Assembly (NCBI RefSeq): GCF_002920615.1
Contig: NZ_PQSU01000017.1
Span: 159,294 to 223,293, forward strand
Length of the DNA stretch: 64,000 bases
DNA from: Streptomyces sp. Ru62
GTDB lineage: Bacteria; Actinomycetota; Actinomycetes; Streptomycetales; Streptomycetaceae
Direction: 5' to 3'
Part shown: piece by piece, positions 49,422 through 58,571 of the stretch
How the letters are laid out: every line of letters starts with the position of its first letter
Numbering within the stretch: the stretch's first letter is position 1
Translations under genes and position numbers: made by a program
Notes under the pieces: generated by a model
What the model was told of the DNA's origin: nothing
Seen by the model: only the letters and a program-made list of their open reading frames with translations
Databases searched by the model: none

Positions 49422-50276
49422 ATGCGCAGAGGGCTTGTGGCGACGGCGGTGCTGACGGCCGTGGCGGTGGGGGCGGTGGCGGGGTGCGACGACGGGCCCC
49501 GGCCCGGCCTGGTGGTGAAGGGCAGCCCGCCGGCGACCCCCTACAGCGGTCCGCTCGACGTACCCACCGAGGAACTCGACGAGAGCACACCCCGCGCGCT
49601 GCGCCTGGCCTCCGGGGCGGCCGGCCGGGCGCTGGAGTGCGACGGGGAGATCTTCGAGGGCTCCGGACCCGACGGGTGGAGCAGGTCCGACGGCGGGGGC
49701 ACCCCGGAGGAGGGGCTGGCCCTCTACTTCGACATGTTCCAGCCGGAGGAGCCCGACCACGGGTACCGCGTGGAACGCCGGGAGGCGGACCGGGTCCTGT
49801 ACTCCTACGACGTGGACGGCCGCACCAAGGTGGCGGTCGTGGTGGCCGAGGACCAGAAGGACCGGCCCGGCTGGGGCCCGGAGACGCACGCCTCCTGCGA
49901 CCCGGCCGAACTCCCGGAGAGCTTCACGGCCACCACGGCCTGGCGGATCTGGACCGACCGCGCCGGCCGGAGGGTGCCGGTGGCCCGGCTGCACAGCTCG
50001 TCGGGACCGGAGCACTGCGGCTGGCAGTCCGCCGACTTCCTCGCGGTGGACCACCGGACCTACGCCCGCGACCCCGAGGGCGTGCTGGCCCGGGACGAGT
50101 TGCTCCGGGCGCCCTACCGCGCCGAGGTCCGCATGCCCGCGGACGCCCGGGACACCGGGTACCACCGCCGTGACCGGCGGCTGTGGCTGACGGCGGACAG
50201 GACGACGGCGTACGTCCGCACGGACCACGGGGTGGAGGCCTGGCCGCTGGTGAAGGAGGGCGTCGGGTGCGACTGA
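49422..50276 (+). CDS. Putative lipoprotein of unknown function
   Basis: 284 residues. Lipoprotein signal: RRGLVATAVLTAVAVGAVAG followed by Cys at 22 (VAGC). The mature part has several Cys (ALECDGEIF, ASCDPAEL, GPEHCGWQS, GVGCD) that could form disulfides outside the cell. AGAACAGGGG precedes the ATG. No known domain recognised. It follows the GlxA gene after 60 bases and may be cotranscribed. Composition fits streptomycete secreted proteins. Confidence 0.75.
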   Translation: MRRGLVATAVLTAVAVGAVAGCDDGPRPGLVVKGSPPATPYSGPLDVPTEELDESTPRALRLASGAAGRALECDGEIFEGSGPDGWSRSDGGGTPEEGLALYFDMFQPEEPDHGYRVERREADRVLYSYDVDGRTKVAVVVAEDQKDRPGWGPETHASCDPAELPESFTATTAWRIWTDRAGRRVPVARLHSSSGPEHCGWQSADFLAVDHRTYARDPEGVLARDELLRAPYRAEVRMPADARDTGYHRRDRRLWLTADRTTAYVRTDHGVEAWPLVKEGVGCD

Positions 50277-50324
50277 CCGGCACGGGCGGGGTGGGTGCCC
50301 CGAGGACGCGCGGGGAACCGCCTC

Positions 50325-51951
50325 TCACTCCGCGGCGTACACGCACTCGCCTCCCACATAGGTCAGCGCCACAGTCGTCCCGGCGATCGACTCCGGCGGC
50401 CCGGCGAACGGGTCGCGGTCCAGGACCACCAGGTCGGCGAGTGCGCCCACGGCCACCCGGCCGGCGTCGTCCAGGTGGTTCACGTACGCCGACCCGGCCG
50501 TGTACGCCGTCAGCGCGTCGGTGAGGCGCAGCCGTTCGTCCGGCAGGAACACCGGCCCGTTGCCGCCGGGCTCGACCCGGTTGACCGCGACATGGATGCC
50601 CTGGAGCGGATCGGGGCTGCTCACCGGCCAGTCGCTGCCCGCGGCGAGCCGTGCCCCGGAGCGCAGCAATGCCCCGAACGGGTACTGCCGGGCGGCCCGT
50701 CGGGGCCCGAGGAACGGGATCGTCAGCTCGTCCATCTGCGGCTCGTGCGCGGCCCACAGCGGCTGGACGGTCGCGGTGGCGCCGAGCCGGGCGAAGCGGG
50801 GTACGTCGTCGGGGTGCACGACCTGGAGGTGCGCGAGGTGCGGCCGGGTGTCGCTCGGCCCGCCTGCCGCCCGGGCCGCCTCGATCGCGTCCAGGGCGTC
50901 CCGTACGGCCCGGTCGCCCAGCGCGTGGAAGTGGCACTGGAAGCCGAGCGCGTCCAGCTCGGTGACGTACTCGGGCAGTCGCGCCGGGTCGATGAAGCTG
51001 GTGCCGCGGTTGGCCGTGACGCGGGCCGCACCGGTCCAGATACGGGTCGAGCAGCGCGGCCGTGTGGTTCTCGGCGACGCCGTCCAGCATCAGCTTCACC
51101 GTGCCCGCCCGGAACCGTCCCCGGCTCAACGCGGCGCGCTTCTCGACGAGTTCGGGAATCTGTCCGGCACCGCGCTCCCGGTCCCACCACAGGGCACCCA
51201 CGACCCGGGCGGTGAGCGAGCCGTCCCGCGCGGCGGTGAGATACGCCTGGGACGGATCGTCCATGCCGAGGAAGTCGCCCACCAGCGCGTCCTGCCAGGC
51301 GGTGATGCCGAGCGCGTGCAGATGCCGCTGGGCGTGCAGCAGCGCCGCCAGCCGGTCGGCCGCCGTGGCGGGCGGGGCCAGCCGGCCGACGAGCTGCATC
51401 GCGCCCTCCTGAAGGGTGCCGGCGGGTACGCCGGAGGCGTCCCGCTCGATGCGCCCGTCGGCCGGGTCGGGCGTGTCCGGGCCGATGCCGGCCAGCTCCA
51501 GCGCCCGGCTGTTCACCCAGGCACCGTGGTGGTCCCGGTTGGGCAGGTACACCGGCCGGTCCGGGACGACCGCGTCCAGCAGCTCCTTCGCCGGCGTGCC
51601 CCCCGCGAACGCCTCCATCGACCAGCCGCCGCCGAGGATCCACTCCCGCTCCGGATGCGCGTCGGCGTAGGCCCGCACGGCGGCCACGGTCGCCTCCGCC
51701 GTCGTCGTGCCGGTCAGATCGCACCGGGACAGTTCGAGCCCGGCCGGCACCGGGTGGACGTGCGCGTCCTGGAAGCCGGGCAGCAGCAGCCGCCCCGCGA
51801 GGTCGACCACCTGCGTACGGGGCCCGGCGAGTTCGCGCAGCCTGGCGTCACCGACGGCGGTGATCCGGTCGCCGGTGACGGCCACGGCGGTCGCCGTACG
51901 GCCCTCGGGGATGAGGACGGGGCCGCCGGTGAAGAGGAGATCAGCGTGCAT
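50325..51951 (-). pseudogene. Amidohydrolase (YtcJ-like) broken by a one-base frameshift
   Basis: From ATG 51951 the frame encodes an amidohydrolase-3/YtcJ protein: LLLPGFQDAHVHPVPAGLEL (metal HxH), REWILGGGWSMEAFAGGTPA, LMLDGVAENHTAALLDPYLD. After about 51035 the homology continues in another frame: ARVTANRGTSFIDPARL, FQCHFHALGDRAVRDALDAI, HPDDVPRFARLG and AAGSDWPVSSPDPLQGIHVA to the stop at 50325. Total length is a multiple of three plus one, so one extra base (a C in the GGACC run, 51032-51037) would explain it. Removing it restores a ~541-residue enzyme. This may be a real mutation or a sequencing error. Confidence 0.85.
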
Positions 51952-52127
51952 GATGCCTTTCCGGATCGGTCGGTGGGAGGTGGTCCAGGACGGGTGCGAA
52001 CGACCGGCGGTGTTCTCGTGGGGTCCCCCCGCCCCGTCACCCGGACACGCCTTGAGCGACTTCGCGCGCGGACCGGGGGCCCACGGCCACACTGATCGGG
52101 ACGATCACGCAGAGGAGGCCGTACGCC

Positions 52128-52592
52128 ATGACCCCGCCCCCCGCCCGCACCGCCGAACAGCGCAAGAAGGACACCCTGCACCGATTGGATCACGACGTCG
52201 ACGCCTGGGTCGCCACCGCCGGCCCCGACGGCGGAGCGCCGTACCTGGTGCCGCTGTCGTTCGTGTGGGACGGCAGCTGCCTGCTGATCGCCACCCCGGC
52301 GGACAGCCCCACCGGCCGCAATCTCGTGGCCACCGGCCGCGCCCGCCTCGGCATCGGCCCCACCCGGGACGTCGTCCTGGTCGACGGCACCGTCCGCGCG
52401 GTGACGCCCGAGGACCTGCCCGAGGAGGACGCCGAGGTCTTCGCCGGGAAGACCGGCTTCGACCCGCGCCGACTGGCGGCCCGCTACCTGTACTTCAGGG
52501 TCTTCCCGGAGCGGATCCAGGCCTGGCGCGAGGAGGACGAGCTGCGCGGGCGGACGCTGATGCGCGACGGCCAGTGGCTGCCCGCCGACTGA
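52128..52592 (+). CDS. Pyridoxamine 5'-phosphate oxidase-like flavin/F420-binding protein
   Basis: 154 residues with the split-barrel fold: DAWVATAGPDGGAPYLVPLS, FVWDGSCLLIATPADSPTGR, NLVATGRARLGIGPTRDVVL and VDGTVRAVTPEDLPE. It belongs to the small PNPOx-related proteins of actinobacteria, many of which bind coenzyme F420 or flavin and reduce unknown substrates. AGGAGG lies 13 bases upstream of the ATG. The VOC-family gene follows 52 bases later. Confidence 0.82.
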   Translation: MTPPPARTAEQRKKDTLHRLDHDVDAWVATAGPDGGAPYLVPLSFVWDGSCLLIATPADSPTGRNLVATGRARLGIGPTRDVVLVDGTVRAVTPEDLPEEDAEVFAGKTGFDPRRLAARYLYFRVFPERIQAWREEDELRGRTLMRDGQWLPAD

Positions 52593-52644
52593 ATCCGGGG
52601 ACCGGGGATATCCGCTGGGGAGAGGACACTTCCCGGGAGGACCG

Positions 52645-53037
52645 ATGACACTGGTGAAAGCGGGCGTGGTCGTGCTGGACTGCGCCGAGCCCGAGAAACT
52701 GGCTGAGTTCTACAGGGAGTTGCTGGACGGGGAGCGGGTGAGCGCGTCCGCCAACCTCGTGGAGATCAGGGGCGCCGACGGCGTCCGGCTGGCCTTCCGG
52801 CGCGATGTCAACGCGACCCCGCCGAGCTGGCCGCGCCCGGAGAACTCCCTCCAGGCCCATCTCGACTTCCTCGTCGAGGACTTGGACGAGGCCGAGCGGC
52901 GCGTGGTGGGACTCGGCGGCCGGCCGATCGAGACGAGGGACGCGGCGGGCCCGTACGAGGAACGGGGCTACGCCGACCCCGCCGGACACTCCTTCACCTT
53001 GCGCCTGTTGCCGCCGACGGCACCGAAGCAGGGATGA
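52645..53037 (+). CDS. VOC-family (glyoxalase/bleomycin-resistance fold) protein
   Basis: 130 residues with two beta-alpha-beta-beta-beta units: VKAGVVVLDCAEPEKLAEFY, RELLDGERVSAS, then LQAHLDFLVEDLDEAERRVV, and YADPAGHSFTLRLLP. The metal-ligand pattern is partial. These proteins are metal-dependent isomerases, dioxygenases or antibiotic-binding proteins; the substrate here is unknown. GGGAGGACC lies just before the ATG. Confidence 0.85.
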   Translation: MTLVKAGVVVLDCAEPEKLAEFYRELLDGERVSASANLVEIRGADGVRLAFRRDVNATPPSWPRPENSLQAHLDFLVEDLDEAERRVVGLGGRPIETRDAAGPYEERGYADPAGHSFTLRLLPPTAPKQG

Positions 53038-53163
53038 CCGACGGCGCGGGGGCCCGGTCGACGGCGGGGGTGCCGGGGCGGCGGAGGTGCCCGGGCAAAG
53101 GTGAACCCCGGCGCCGGCGACAGTGGTCGTCCGGGGCGCCGGGGCGGGGGGCGGTCGGTCCGG

Positions 53164-53472
53164 TCAGTCCCGGCCGCCCTTGTCGGTCGCCGGCCACACG
53201 CCCGTCGACCGGGCGATGGCCTTCGCGCCGGTGCGGTCCACGGCGCTGCGCACCACCGCGAAGATCGCGCCCTGGACCGCGGCGGCCAGCAGGATCTCGC
53301 CCCAGCCGCGGTCCGGGTCCAGGGCGTCGGGGGCGTCCTCCTCGTGCCGGATCGCCATCCACGCCTTGCGGAAGGCCATACCGGCCAGCGCGCCGCCCGC
53401 CCAGCTGAGCACGAATCCCACCGGCTGATAGACGAGAGGGAGCTTCTTCTTCTTGTTCTTGTTCTTGGCCAT
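53164..53472 (-). CDS. DUF4235-domain small membrane protein
   Basis: 102 residues beginning MAKNKNKKKKLPLVYQPVGF, with two membrane segments (LSWAGGALAGMAFRKAW, EILLAAAVQGAIFAVVRSAV) typical of DUF4235. The lysine-rich start is AAG/AAC rich, unlike neighbouring codon use but normal for this family. The function is unknown. Confidence 0.85.
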   Translation of the reverse strand: MAKNKNKKKKLPLVYQPVGFVLSWAGGALAGMAFRKAWMAIRHEEDAPDALDPDRGWGEILLAAAVQGAIFAVVRSAVDRTGAKAIARSTGVWPATDKGGRD

Positions 53473-53500
53473 GTGTGACTACTTCCTCGTCAATCGGCCC

Positions 53501-54517
53501 TCATGCGGGCCGTCCTTGCGGGGCCACCCGTTCGCCCGGGGGCACCGGGCCCGGCGGTGTACCGTCACCGAACGGCCGACCGCCCAGCTCCGCGCGGCCG
53601 TGCGGGCTCAGCCAGCCGCCGAGGTCCGGGCCGAGCGGAACGATGCCGGTCGGGTTGATACCGGTGTGCACCTGGTAGTAGTGCCGCTTGATGTGGTCGA
53701 AGTCCACCGTGTCACCGAACCCCGGCGTCTGGAACAGATCCCGGGCGTACGCCCACAGCACCGGGTGCTCCGCCAGCTTCCAGCGGTTGCACTTGAAGTG
53801 GCCGTGGTAGACCGCGTCGAACCGGACCAGCGTGGTGAACAGCCGGATGTCCGCTTCCGTGAGGGTGTCACCGACCAGATACCGCTGCCGGGACAACCGC
53901 TCGCCGAGCAGTTCCAGCCGCCGGAACACGGCCGCGCACGCCTCCTCGTACTCCTTCTGGTGCGTGGCGAACCCGGCCCGGTACACCCCGTTGTTCACGT
54001 CCTGGTAGATCTCGCCCATCACCTCGTCGATCTCGTCGCGCCGGCCGTCCGGGTAGAGGTCCGGGGCGCCGGCGCGGTGCAGGGCCGCCCACTCGGTGGC
54101 CAGGTCCAGGGTGATCCGCTGGTAGTCGTTGGTGACCAGCCGCCCACTGGGGACGTCCACGAGCGCAGGCACGCTCACCCCACCCGGGTAGCCGGTCTCG
54201 CGCTTGTCGTAGGCCTCGCTGAGGAACCGGATGCCGAGCACCGGGTCCCGGCCGTCCGGGTCCAGGGTGAACCGCCAGCTGCGGTCGTCCTGGACCGGAT
54301 CGGCGATCGCCATCGAGAGCGCGTCCTCCAGCCCCAGCAGCCGGCGCGAGATCACCGCGCGGCTCGCCCACGGACAGGCGCGCGAGACCACCAGCCGGTA
54401 GCGGCCCGCCTCGACCGGCCAGCCGTCCCGGCCGTCGGCGGTGACCCGGTCCTGGAAGTGGCTCCTGGACCGCTTGAAGGCCCGGTGTCCGTAGGCGCGG
54501 TTGCCGTCGCCGCTCAT
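53501..54517 (-). CDS. Glutathionyl-hydroquinone reductase-like (Xi-class GST) protein
   Basis: 338 residues from ATG 54517 with GAGGAGGAG upstream. The catalytic motif SRACPWASRAV (Cys 48) and the downstream RDPVLGIRFLSEAYDKRETG, DLYPDGRRDEIDEVMGEIYQ, NNGVYRAGFATHQKEYEEAC and HGHFKCNRWKL are hallmarks of ECM4/YqjG/PcpF proteins. Actinobacteria lack glutathione, so it may use mycothiol or another thiol to reduce conjugated hydroquinones. This is a family-based inference. Confidence 0.9.
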   Translation of the reverse strand: MSGDGNRAYGHRAFKRSRSHFQDRVTADGRDGWPVEAGRYRLVVSRACPWASRAVISRRLLGLEDALSMAIADPVQDDRSWRFTLDPDGRDPVLGIRFLSEAYDKRETGYPGGVSVPALVDVPSGRLVTNDYQRITLDLATEWAALHRAGAPDLYPDGRRDEIDEVMGEIYQDVNNGVYRAGFATHQKEYEEACAAVFRRLELLGERLSRQRYLVGDTLTEADIRLFTTLVRFDAVYHGHFKCNRWKLAEHPVLWAYARDLFQTPGFGDTVDFDHIKRHYYQVHTGINPTGIVPLGPDLGGWLSPHGRAELGGRPFGDGTPPGPVPPGERVAPQGRPA

Positions 54518-54615
54518 GTCTCCTCCTCGCCGCACGGGTGGTTCTGACCACCGCGTTCCCCGTTTCACCCGGCCGGCACGGTGTGAGCGGCCCGGGCGGG
54601 GGCAATCGGCGAGAG

Positions 54616-55908
54616 ATGAGTGGGACAGCCTCGGAACGGGAGCCGGCCGCACGGACGGCCGAGGACAACGGAACACGACCGGCACACGCCGCGGACGGAG
54701 CGCCGGAACGGGCACGTGCCAGGGACGGTGCACCGGCGCAGGCACAGGCTCTGGACGGCGCACCGGCGCGGGCGCACGCCCCGGACGGCGCATCGCCACC
54801 GGCACAAGCTCCGGACGGCGCACCGGCATACTCCAGGGACCACGAGGCCCCACCGCCCCGTGCGCCGCACCCGGAGGCGCCGTCGGCGCACGCCCCGGAC
54901 GGTCACCCGGACACCGCACGCACCCACGCCGGCGGCGACCCCGGCGGTCGCCCCGGTGCGAAGGGCGACCGGCACACCAGGATCACCGTTCTGGTGGCGC
55001 TCGCCGCCAATCTGGTGATCGCCGTCGCCAAGGCGGTCGGCGGGGTCCTCGCGGGCTCGCCCGCGCTGCTGTCGGAGGCCGCGCACTCGGTCGCCGACAG
55101 CCTCAACGAGGTCTTCCTGCTCGCCGCCCTGCGCCGCAGCCGCCGCCCGGCCGACGCCCGGCACCCCTTCGGCTACGGCAAGGAGCGCTTCTTCTGGTCC
55201 CTGCTCGCCGCCGTGGGCATCTTCGTCATGGGCGGCTGCTTCTCCGTCTTCCAGGGCGTCGAGGCCCTGCGCAACGGCGCCGAGGAGAAGTTCAGCGGCT
55301 ACGTGGCGGGTCTGATCGTGCTGGGCGTCGCCCTGCTCGCCGAGGGCGTCTCGCTGCTGCGGGCCCTCCAGCAGGTGCGCAGGCAGGGCGGCGGCCTGAG
55401 CGCGCTGCGCGACCCGGCGCTGCGCACGGTGGTCGCCGAGGACGGCACGGCGGTGCTCGGCGTGACCCTCGCCCTGATCGGCATGGCCCTGCACATGGTG
55501 ACGGGGCAGGTCGTCTGGGAGGCGTCCGCCTCGCTGGCGATCGGCCTGCTCCTCGTCTACGTCGCCTACCGGCTCGGCCGCGACGCCCGCGCCCAGCTCA
55601 TCGGGGAGGCCGCCGACCCGGAGCTGAGCGGCAGGATCCGCGCGCTGCTGCGGGCGCAGCCGGAGATCGACAGTGTGGAGGCGCTGTTCACGATGAAGAT
55701 GGGCCTCGACTCCACGCTGGTCGCCGCCCGTGTCGACCTGGCGCCGGGCCTGGACAGCGAACGCGTCGAGGAGGTCGCCGTACGCATCAAGCGGTCTCTC
55801 GCCCGGACGTTCCCCGAGGCCGACCAGATCTTCCTCGACGTGACCGACCGGCCGGCGGGCGAGGCACGAGAGAGCCCCGCCGCGACGGGGGAACGCGGCG
55901 GGGCCTGA
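54616..55908 (+). CDS. Cation diffusion facilitator (CDF) with repetitive N-terminal tail
   Basis: 430 residues from ATG 54616. The first ~110 residues are a disordered tail of 10-residue repeats (DGAPARAHAP, DGAPAQAQAL). Then a CDF transporter: ITVLVALAANLVIAVAKAVG, SPALLSEAAHSVADSLNEVF (metal HxxxD pair), HPFGYGKERFFW, about six helices, and a cytoplasmic ferredoxin-like domain (EIDSVEALFTMKMGLDSTLV). It exports divalent metals such as zinc or iron in exchange for protons. The final codons contain a hairpin terminator. Confidence 0.9.
   Translation: MSGTASEREPAARTAEDNGTRPAHAADGAPERARARDGAPAQAQALDGAPARAHAPDGASPPAQAPDGAPAYSRDHEAPPPRAPHPEAPSAHAPDGHPDTARTHAGGDPGGRPGAKGDRHTRITVLVALAANLVIAVAKAVGGVLAGSPALLSEAAHSVADSLNEVFLLAALRRSRRPADARHPFGYGKERFFWSLLAAVGIFVMGGCFSVFQGVEALRNGAEEKFSGYVAGLIVLGVALLAEGVSLLRALQQVRRQGGGLSALRDPALRTVVAEDGTAVLGVTLALIGMALHMVTGQVVWEASASLAIGLLLVYVAYRLGRDARAQLIGEAADPELSGRIRALLRAQPEIDSVEALFTMKMGLDSTLVAARVDLAPGLDSERVEEVAVRIKRSLARTFPEADQIFLDVTDRPAGEARESPAATGERGGA
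54680..54890 (+). repeat. ~30-bp in-frame tandem repeat in the CDF gene
   Basis: Units of 30 bases encode DGAPERARAR, DGAPAQAQAL, DGAPARAHAP, DGASPPAQAP and further degraded copies in the N-terminal tail. The period is a multiple of three. Confidence 0.75.
55875..55903 (+). terminator. Hairpin terminator inside the end of the CDF gene
   Basis: CCCCGCCGCG (55875-55884) and CGCGGCGGGG (55894-55903) form a perfect ten-base stem with a nine-base loop. It ends three bases before the stop codon, so it probably terminates the CDF transcript and may also stop the convergent gene's mRNA. Confidence 0.7.
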
Positions 55909-55988
55909 CGCACGAGTGCCCGCCCGGAGGCCGGTTCACACCTCCCCGGAACAGATTTTTCTGAGATGGGGCGGCACCCCGGCCTGAA

Positions 55989-56438
55989 TCAGCCCTGGTC
56001 GAGCGGCTCCAGCACGAAGACCGGGATCTCCCGGGACGTCTTCGTCTGGTAGTCGGCGTACGCCGGGTACGCGGCCACCGCCCGCTCCCACCATTCGGCC
56101 TTCTCCGCCCCGGTGACCTCACGGGCCCGCATGTCCCGCTTCACCGGGCCGTCCTGGAGCTCGACGTGCGGGTCGGACTTCACGTTGAAGTACCAGACCG
56201 GATGCTTGGGGGCACCGCCGAGGGAAGCGACCGCCGCGTACCGGCCCTCGTGCTCCACCCGCATCAGCGGCGTCTTGCGGATCTTCCCGCTCTTCGCGCC
56301 CCGGGTGGTCAGCACGATCACCGGCAGCCCGGTGTCGAGCAGCGTCGTGCCCTTCGTCCCGCCCGAGCTCTCGTACAACTCGACCTGCTCGCGCACCCAC
56401 TGCGTCGGGCTGGGCTCGTACTCGCCCTCAAGAGGCAT
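55989..56438 (-). CDS. Deazaflavin (F420)-dependent nitroreductase-family protein
   Basis: 149 residues from ATG 56438. Small split-barrel of the Ddn type: VREQVELYESSGGTKGTTLL, PVIVLTTRGAKSGKIRKTPL, MRVEHEGRYAAVASLGGAPK and HPVWYFNVKSDPHVELQDG. The RGAKSGKIRKTP stretch binds the F420 phosphate in characterised members. It reduces quinones, nitro compounds or similar with F420H2; the natural substrate is unknown. It converges on the CDF gene. Confidence 0.88.
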   Translation of the reverse strand: MPLEGEYEPSPTQWVREQVELYESSGGTKGTTLLDTGLPVIVLTTRGAKSGKIRKTPLMRVEHEGRYAAVASLGGAPKHPVWYFNVKSDPHVELQDGPVKRDMRAREVTGAEKAEWWERAVAAYPAYADYQTKTSREIPVFVLEPLDQG

Positions 56439-56670
56439 GGGATTCCGTTCCCTTCGTCGGTCCAAACGGCTGCCTGCCACCGGCACAACACCGGTGACGC
56501 CGCGAATCATCCGTACCGCGCGCCGATTCCGCCGATGGGGTGACCGCCGTGCGTCCGCGGTGATCACTCCGCGGTCGCGATGATGACCTCCGGGGTCATC
56601 GCGCCGCCCCGCCGCGCGCGGCACAGTGGTCCGCGTCCCGATCACTGCCCACCCGGGGAGGGAACCACCC

Positions 56671-57129
56671 ATGTCCGCCGACCGCACCGCCGCGACCCGC
56701 GCCGCCGTCCAGGAACTGCTCCGCAGGATCGGCCAGGGCGATCCGGAGCGGATCGCCGAGCTGTACGCGGAGGGCTGCGACTGGCGGCTGGACTGGCCCG
56801 AGGAGGAGCACGGCCGCGCCGACACGCCGTGGATCCGGCACCGCGCCACCCGCGCCGACGCCGCCGCGCACTACCGGGAGCTGGCCGCCCACCACGTCCC
56901 GGAGAAGGCCGGCACCACCGTCGAGCGGGTCCTGGCCGACGGCGAGGACGCGGTCGTGCTCGGTGTCATCCGGCAGACCGCCGCCCCGACCGGCCGCGCC
57001 TACTCCGCGCGGTTCGCCCTGCACCTCACCGTCCGGGAGGGCCTGGTCGTACGGCACCACGTGTACGAGGACAGCCTCGCCGTCGCCCGTGCCTTCGCCC
57101 CCGGTGAGCAGGGCGCCCGGGTGCCGTGA
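56671..57129 (+). CDS. SnoaL-like/nuclear-transport-factor-2 fold protein
   Basis: 152 residues from ATG 56671 (GGGAGGGAAC upstream). The cone-like NTF2 fold is seen in AAVQELLRRIGQGDPERIAE, LYAEGCDWRLDWPEEEHGRA, HYRELAAHHVPEKAGTTVER and ARFALHLTVREGLVVRHHVY. SnoaL-like proteins act as cyclases, isomerases or stress proteins; the role is not evident. It starts a short plus-strand run before the CYP105 gene. Confidence 0.82.
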   Translation: MSADRTAATRAAVQELLRRIGQGDPERIAELYAEGCDWRLDWPEEEHGRADTPWIRHRATRADAAAHYRELAAHHVPEKAGTTVERVLADGEDAVVLGVIRQTAAPTGRAYSARFALHLTVREGLVVRHHVYEDSLAVARAFAPGEQGARVP

Positions 57130-57329
57130 CCGGGTGCGACGAGGGCGGCACCGGGCCGCGGCCCTACGAGCGGCACGCCGCCGTGGCCGGTTTCCGCCCG
57201 CCGGACCCCGGGTACTTCGGCCAGATGACGAAGGTCACCGAAGTGGCCGAACTTGGCGTCGACCCATAGGTGCCTGGGGCATCTAATGAAGATCGGCACG
57301 ACGCACCTCTTCGTCTGCGAGGTCTTTCC

Positions 57330-58559
57330 ATGACGGAACTGACGGACATCTCCGGCCCGGCTGCCCCGCCCGACCCCGTCGCCTTCCCCCAGGACCGCAC
57401 CTGCCCCTACCACCCGCCCACCGGCTACGACCCGCTGCGCGACGGGCACCCCCTGTCCCGTGTCACCCTCTACGACGGCCGCGAGGTCTGGCTGGTCACC
57501 GGGTACTCCGCCGCCCGCGCCCTGCTCGCCGACCCCCGCCTGTCCACCGAGCGCCGCCGCCCCGGCTTCCCGGTGCCCACGCGCCGGTTCGAGGCGGGCC
57601 GCGACCGCAGGGTGGCCCTGCTCGGGGTGGACGACCCGGAGCACCACCGGCAGCGGCGGATGCTGATCCCGTCGTTCACCGTCAAACGCGCGGCGGCGCT
57701 GCGCCCCTGGATCCAGCGGATCGTGGACGAACTGCTGGACGCGATGATCGCCCAGGGGCCGCCCGCCGAGCTGGTCTCCGCCTTCGCACTGCCCGTGCCG
57801 TCGATGGTGATCTGCGGCCTGCTCGGTGTGCCGTACGCCGACCACGAGTTCTTCGAGGAGCAGTCCCGCCGGCTGCTGCGCGGCCCGACCGCCGCCGACA
57901 CGGTGGAGGCCCGCAACCGGCTGGAGGACTACCTCGGCGGACTGATCGACGCCAAGGCCGGGGAGGCCGAGCCCGGCGACGGCATCCTCGACGAGCTGGT
58001 CCACGAACGGCTGCGCACGGGGGAGCTGGATCGCGACGACGCCGTGTCGCTGGCCATCATCCTGCTGGTCGCCGGCCATGAGACCACCGCCAACATGATC
58101 TCCCTCGGCACCTACACCCTGCTGCGGCACCCCGCCCGGCTGGCCGAGCTGCGCGCCGACCCCGCGCTGCTGCCCGCCGTCGTGGAGGAGCTGATGCGGA
58201 TGCTGTCCATCGCCGAGGGACTTCAGCGGGTGGCGCTGGAGGACATCGAGATCGCCGGCACCACGATCCGGGCCGGCGACGGCGTGCTCTTCGGCACGTC
58301 CGTGATCAACCGCGACGCGTCCGTGTACGACGACCCCGACGACCTGGACTTCCACCGCGCCGACCGCCACCACGTCGCCTTCGGTTTCGGCATCCACCAG
58401 TGCCTGGGCCAGAACCTCGCCCGAGCGGAACTGGAGATCGCCCTCGGCAGCCTGTTCACCCGGCTGCCGGAGCTGCGGCTGGCGGCGCCGGCTCAGGACA
58501 TTCCCTTCAAACCCGGCGACACGATCCAAGGAATGCTGGAACTCCCCGTGACCTGGTAA
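57330..58559 (+). CDS. CYP105-family cytochrome P450
   Basis: 409 residues from ATG 57330 (GAGG eight bases upstream). Landmarks: CPYHPPTGYDPLRDGHPLSR and LVTGYSAARALLADPRLSTE (N-terminal strands), ILLVAGHETTANMISLGTYT (I-helix), EELMRMLSIAEGLQRVALED (ExxR region) and VAFGFGIHQCLGQNLARAEL with the haem Cys. CYP105 enzymes are bacterial class I P450s that hydroxylate xenobiotics or antibiotics using a ferredoxin. The cognate 3Fe-4S ferredoxin follows 12 bases later. It resembles CYP105D5 of S. coelicolor from memory. Confidence 0.92.
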   Translation: MTELTDISGPAAPPDPVAFPQDRTCPYHPPTGYDPLRDGHPLSRVTLYDGREVWLVTGYSAARALLADPRLSTERRRPGFPVPTRRFEAGRDRRVALLGVDDPEHHRQRRMLIPSFTVKRAAALRPWIQRIVDELLDAMIAQGPPAELVSAFALPVPSMVICGLLGVPYADHEFFEEQSRRLLRGPTAADTVEARNRLEDYLGGLIDAKAGEAEPGDGILDELVHERLRTGELDRDDAVSLAIILLVAGHETTANMISLGTYTLLRHPARLAELRADPALLPAVVEELMRMLSIAEGLQRVALEDIEIAGTTIRAGDGVLFGTSVINRDASVYDDPDDLDFHRADRHHVAFGFGIHQCLGQNLARAELEIALGSLFTRLPELRLAAPAQDIPFKPGDTIQGMLELPVTW

Positions 58560-58571
58560 GAGGCTCTGCTC

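Noticed and set aside
51952..52092. N-terminal extension of the amidohydrolase to 52092
   Set aside because: The extension has no homology, while ATG 51951 begins with the typical family start MHADLLFTGGPVLIP.
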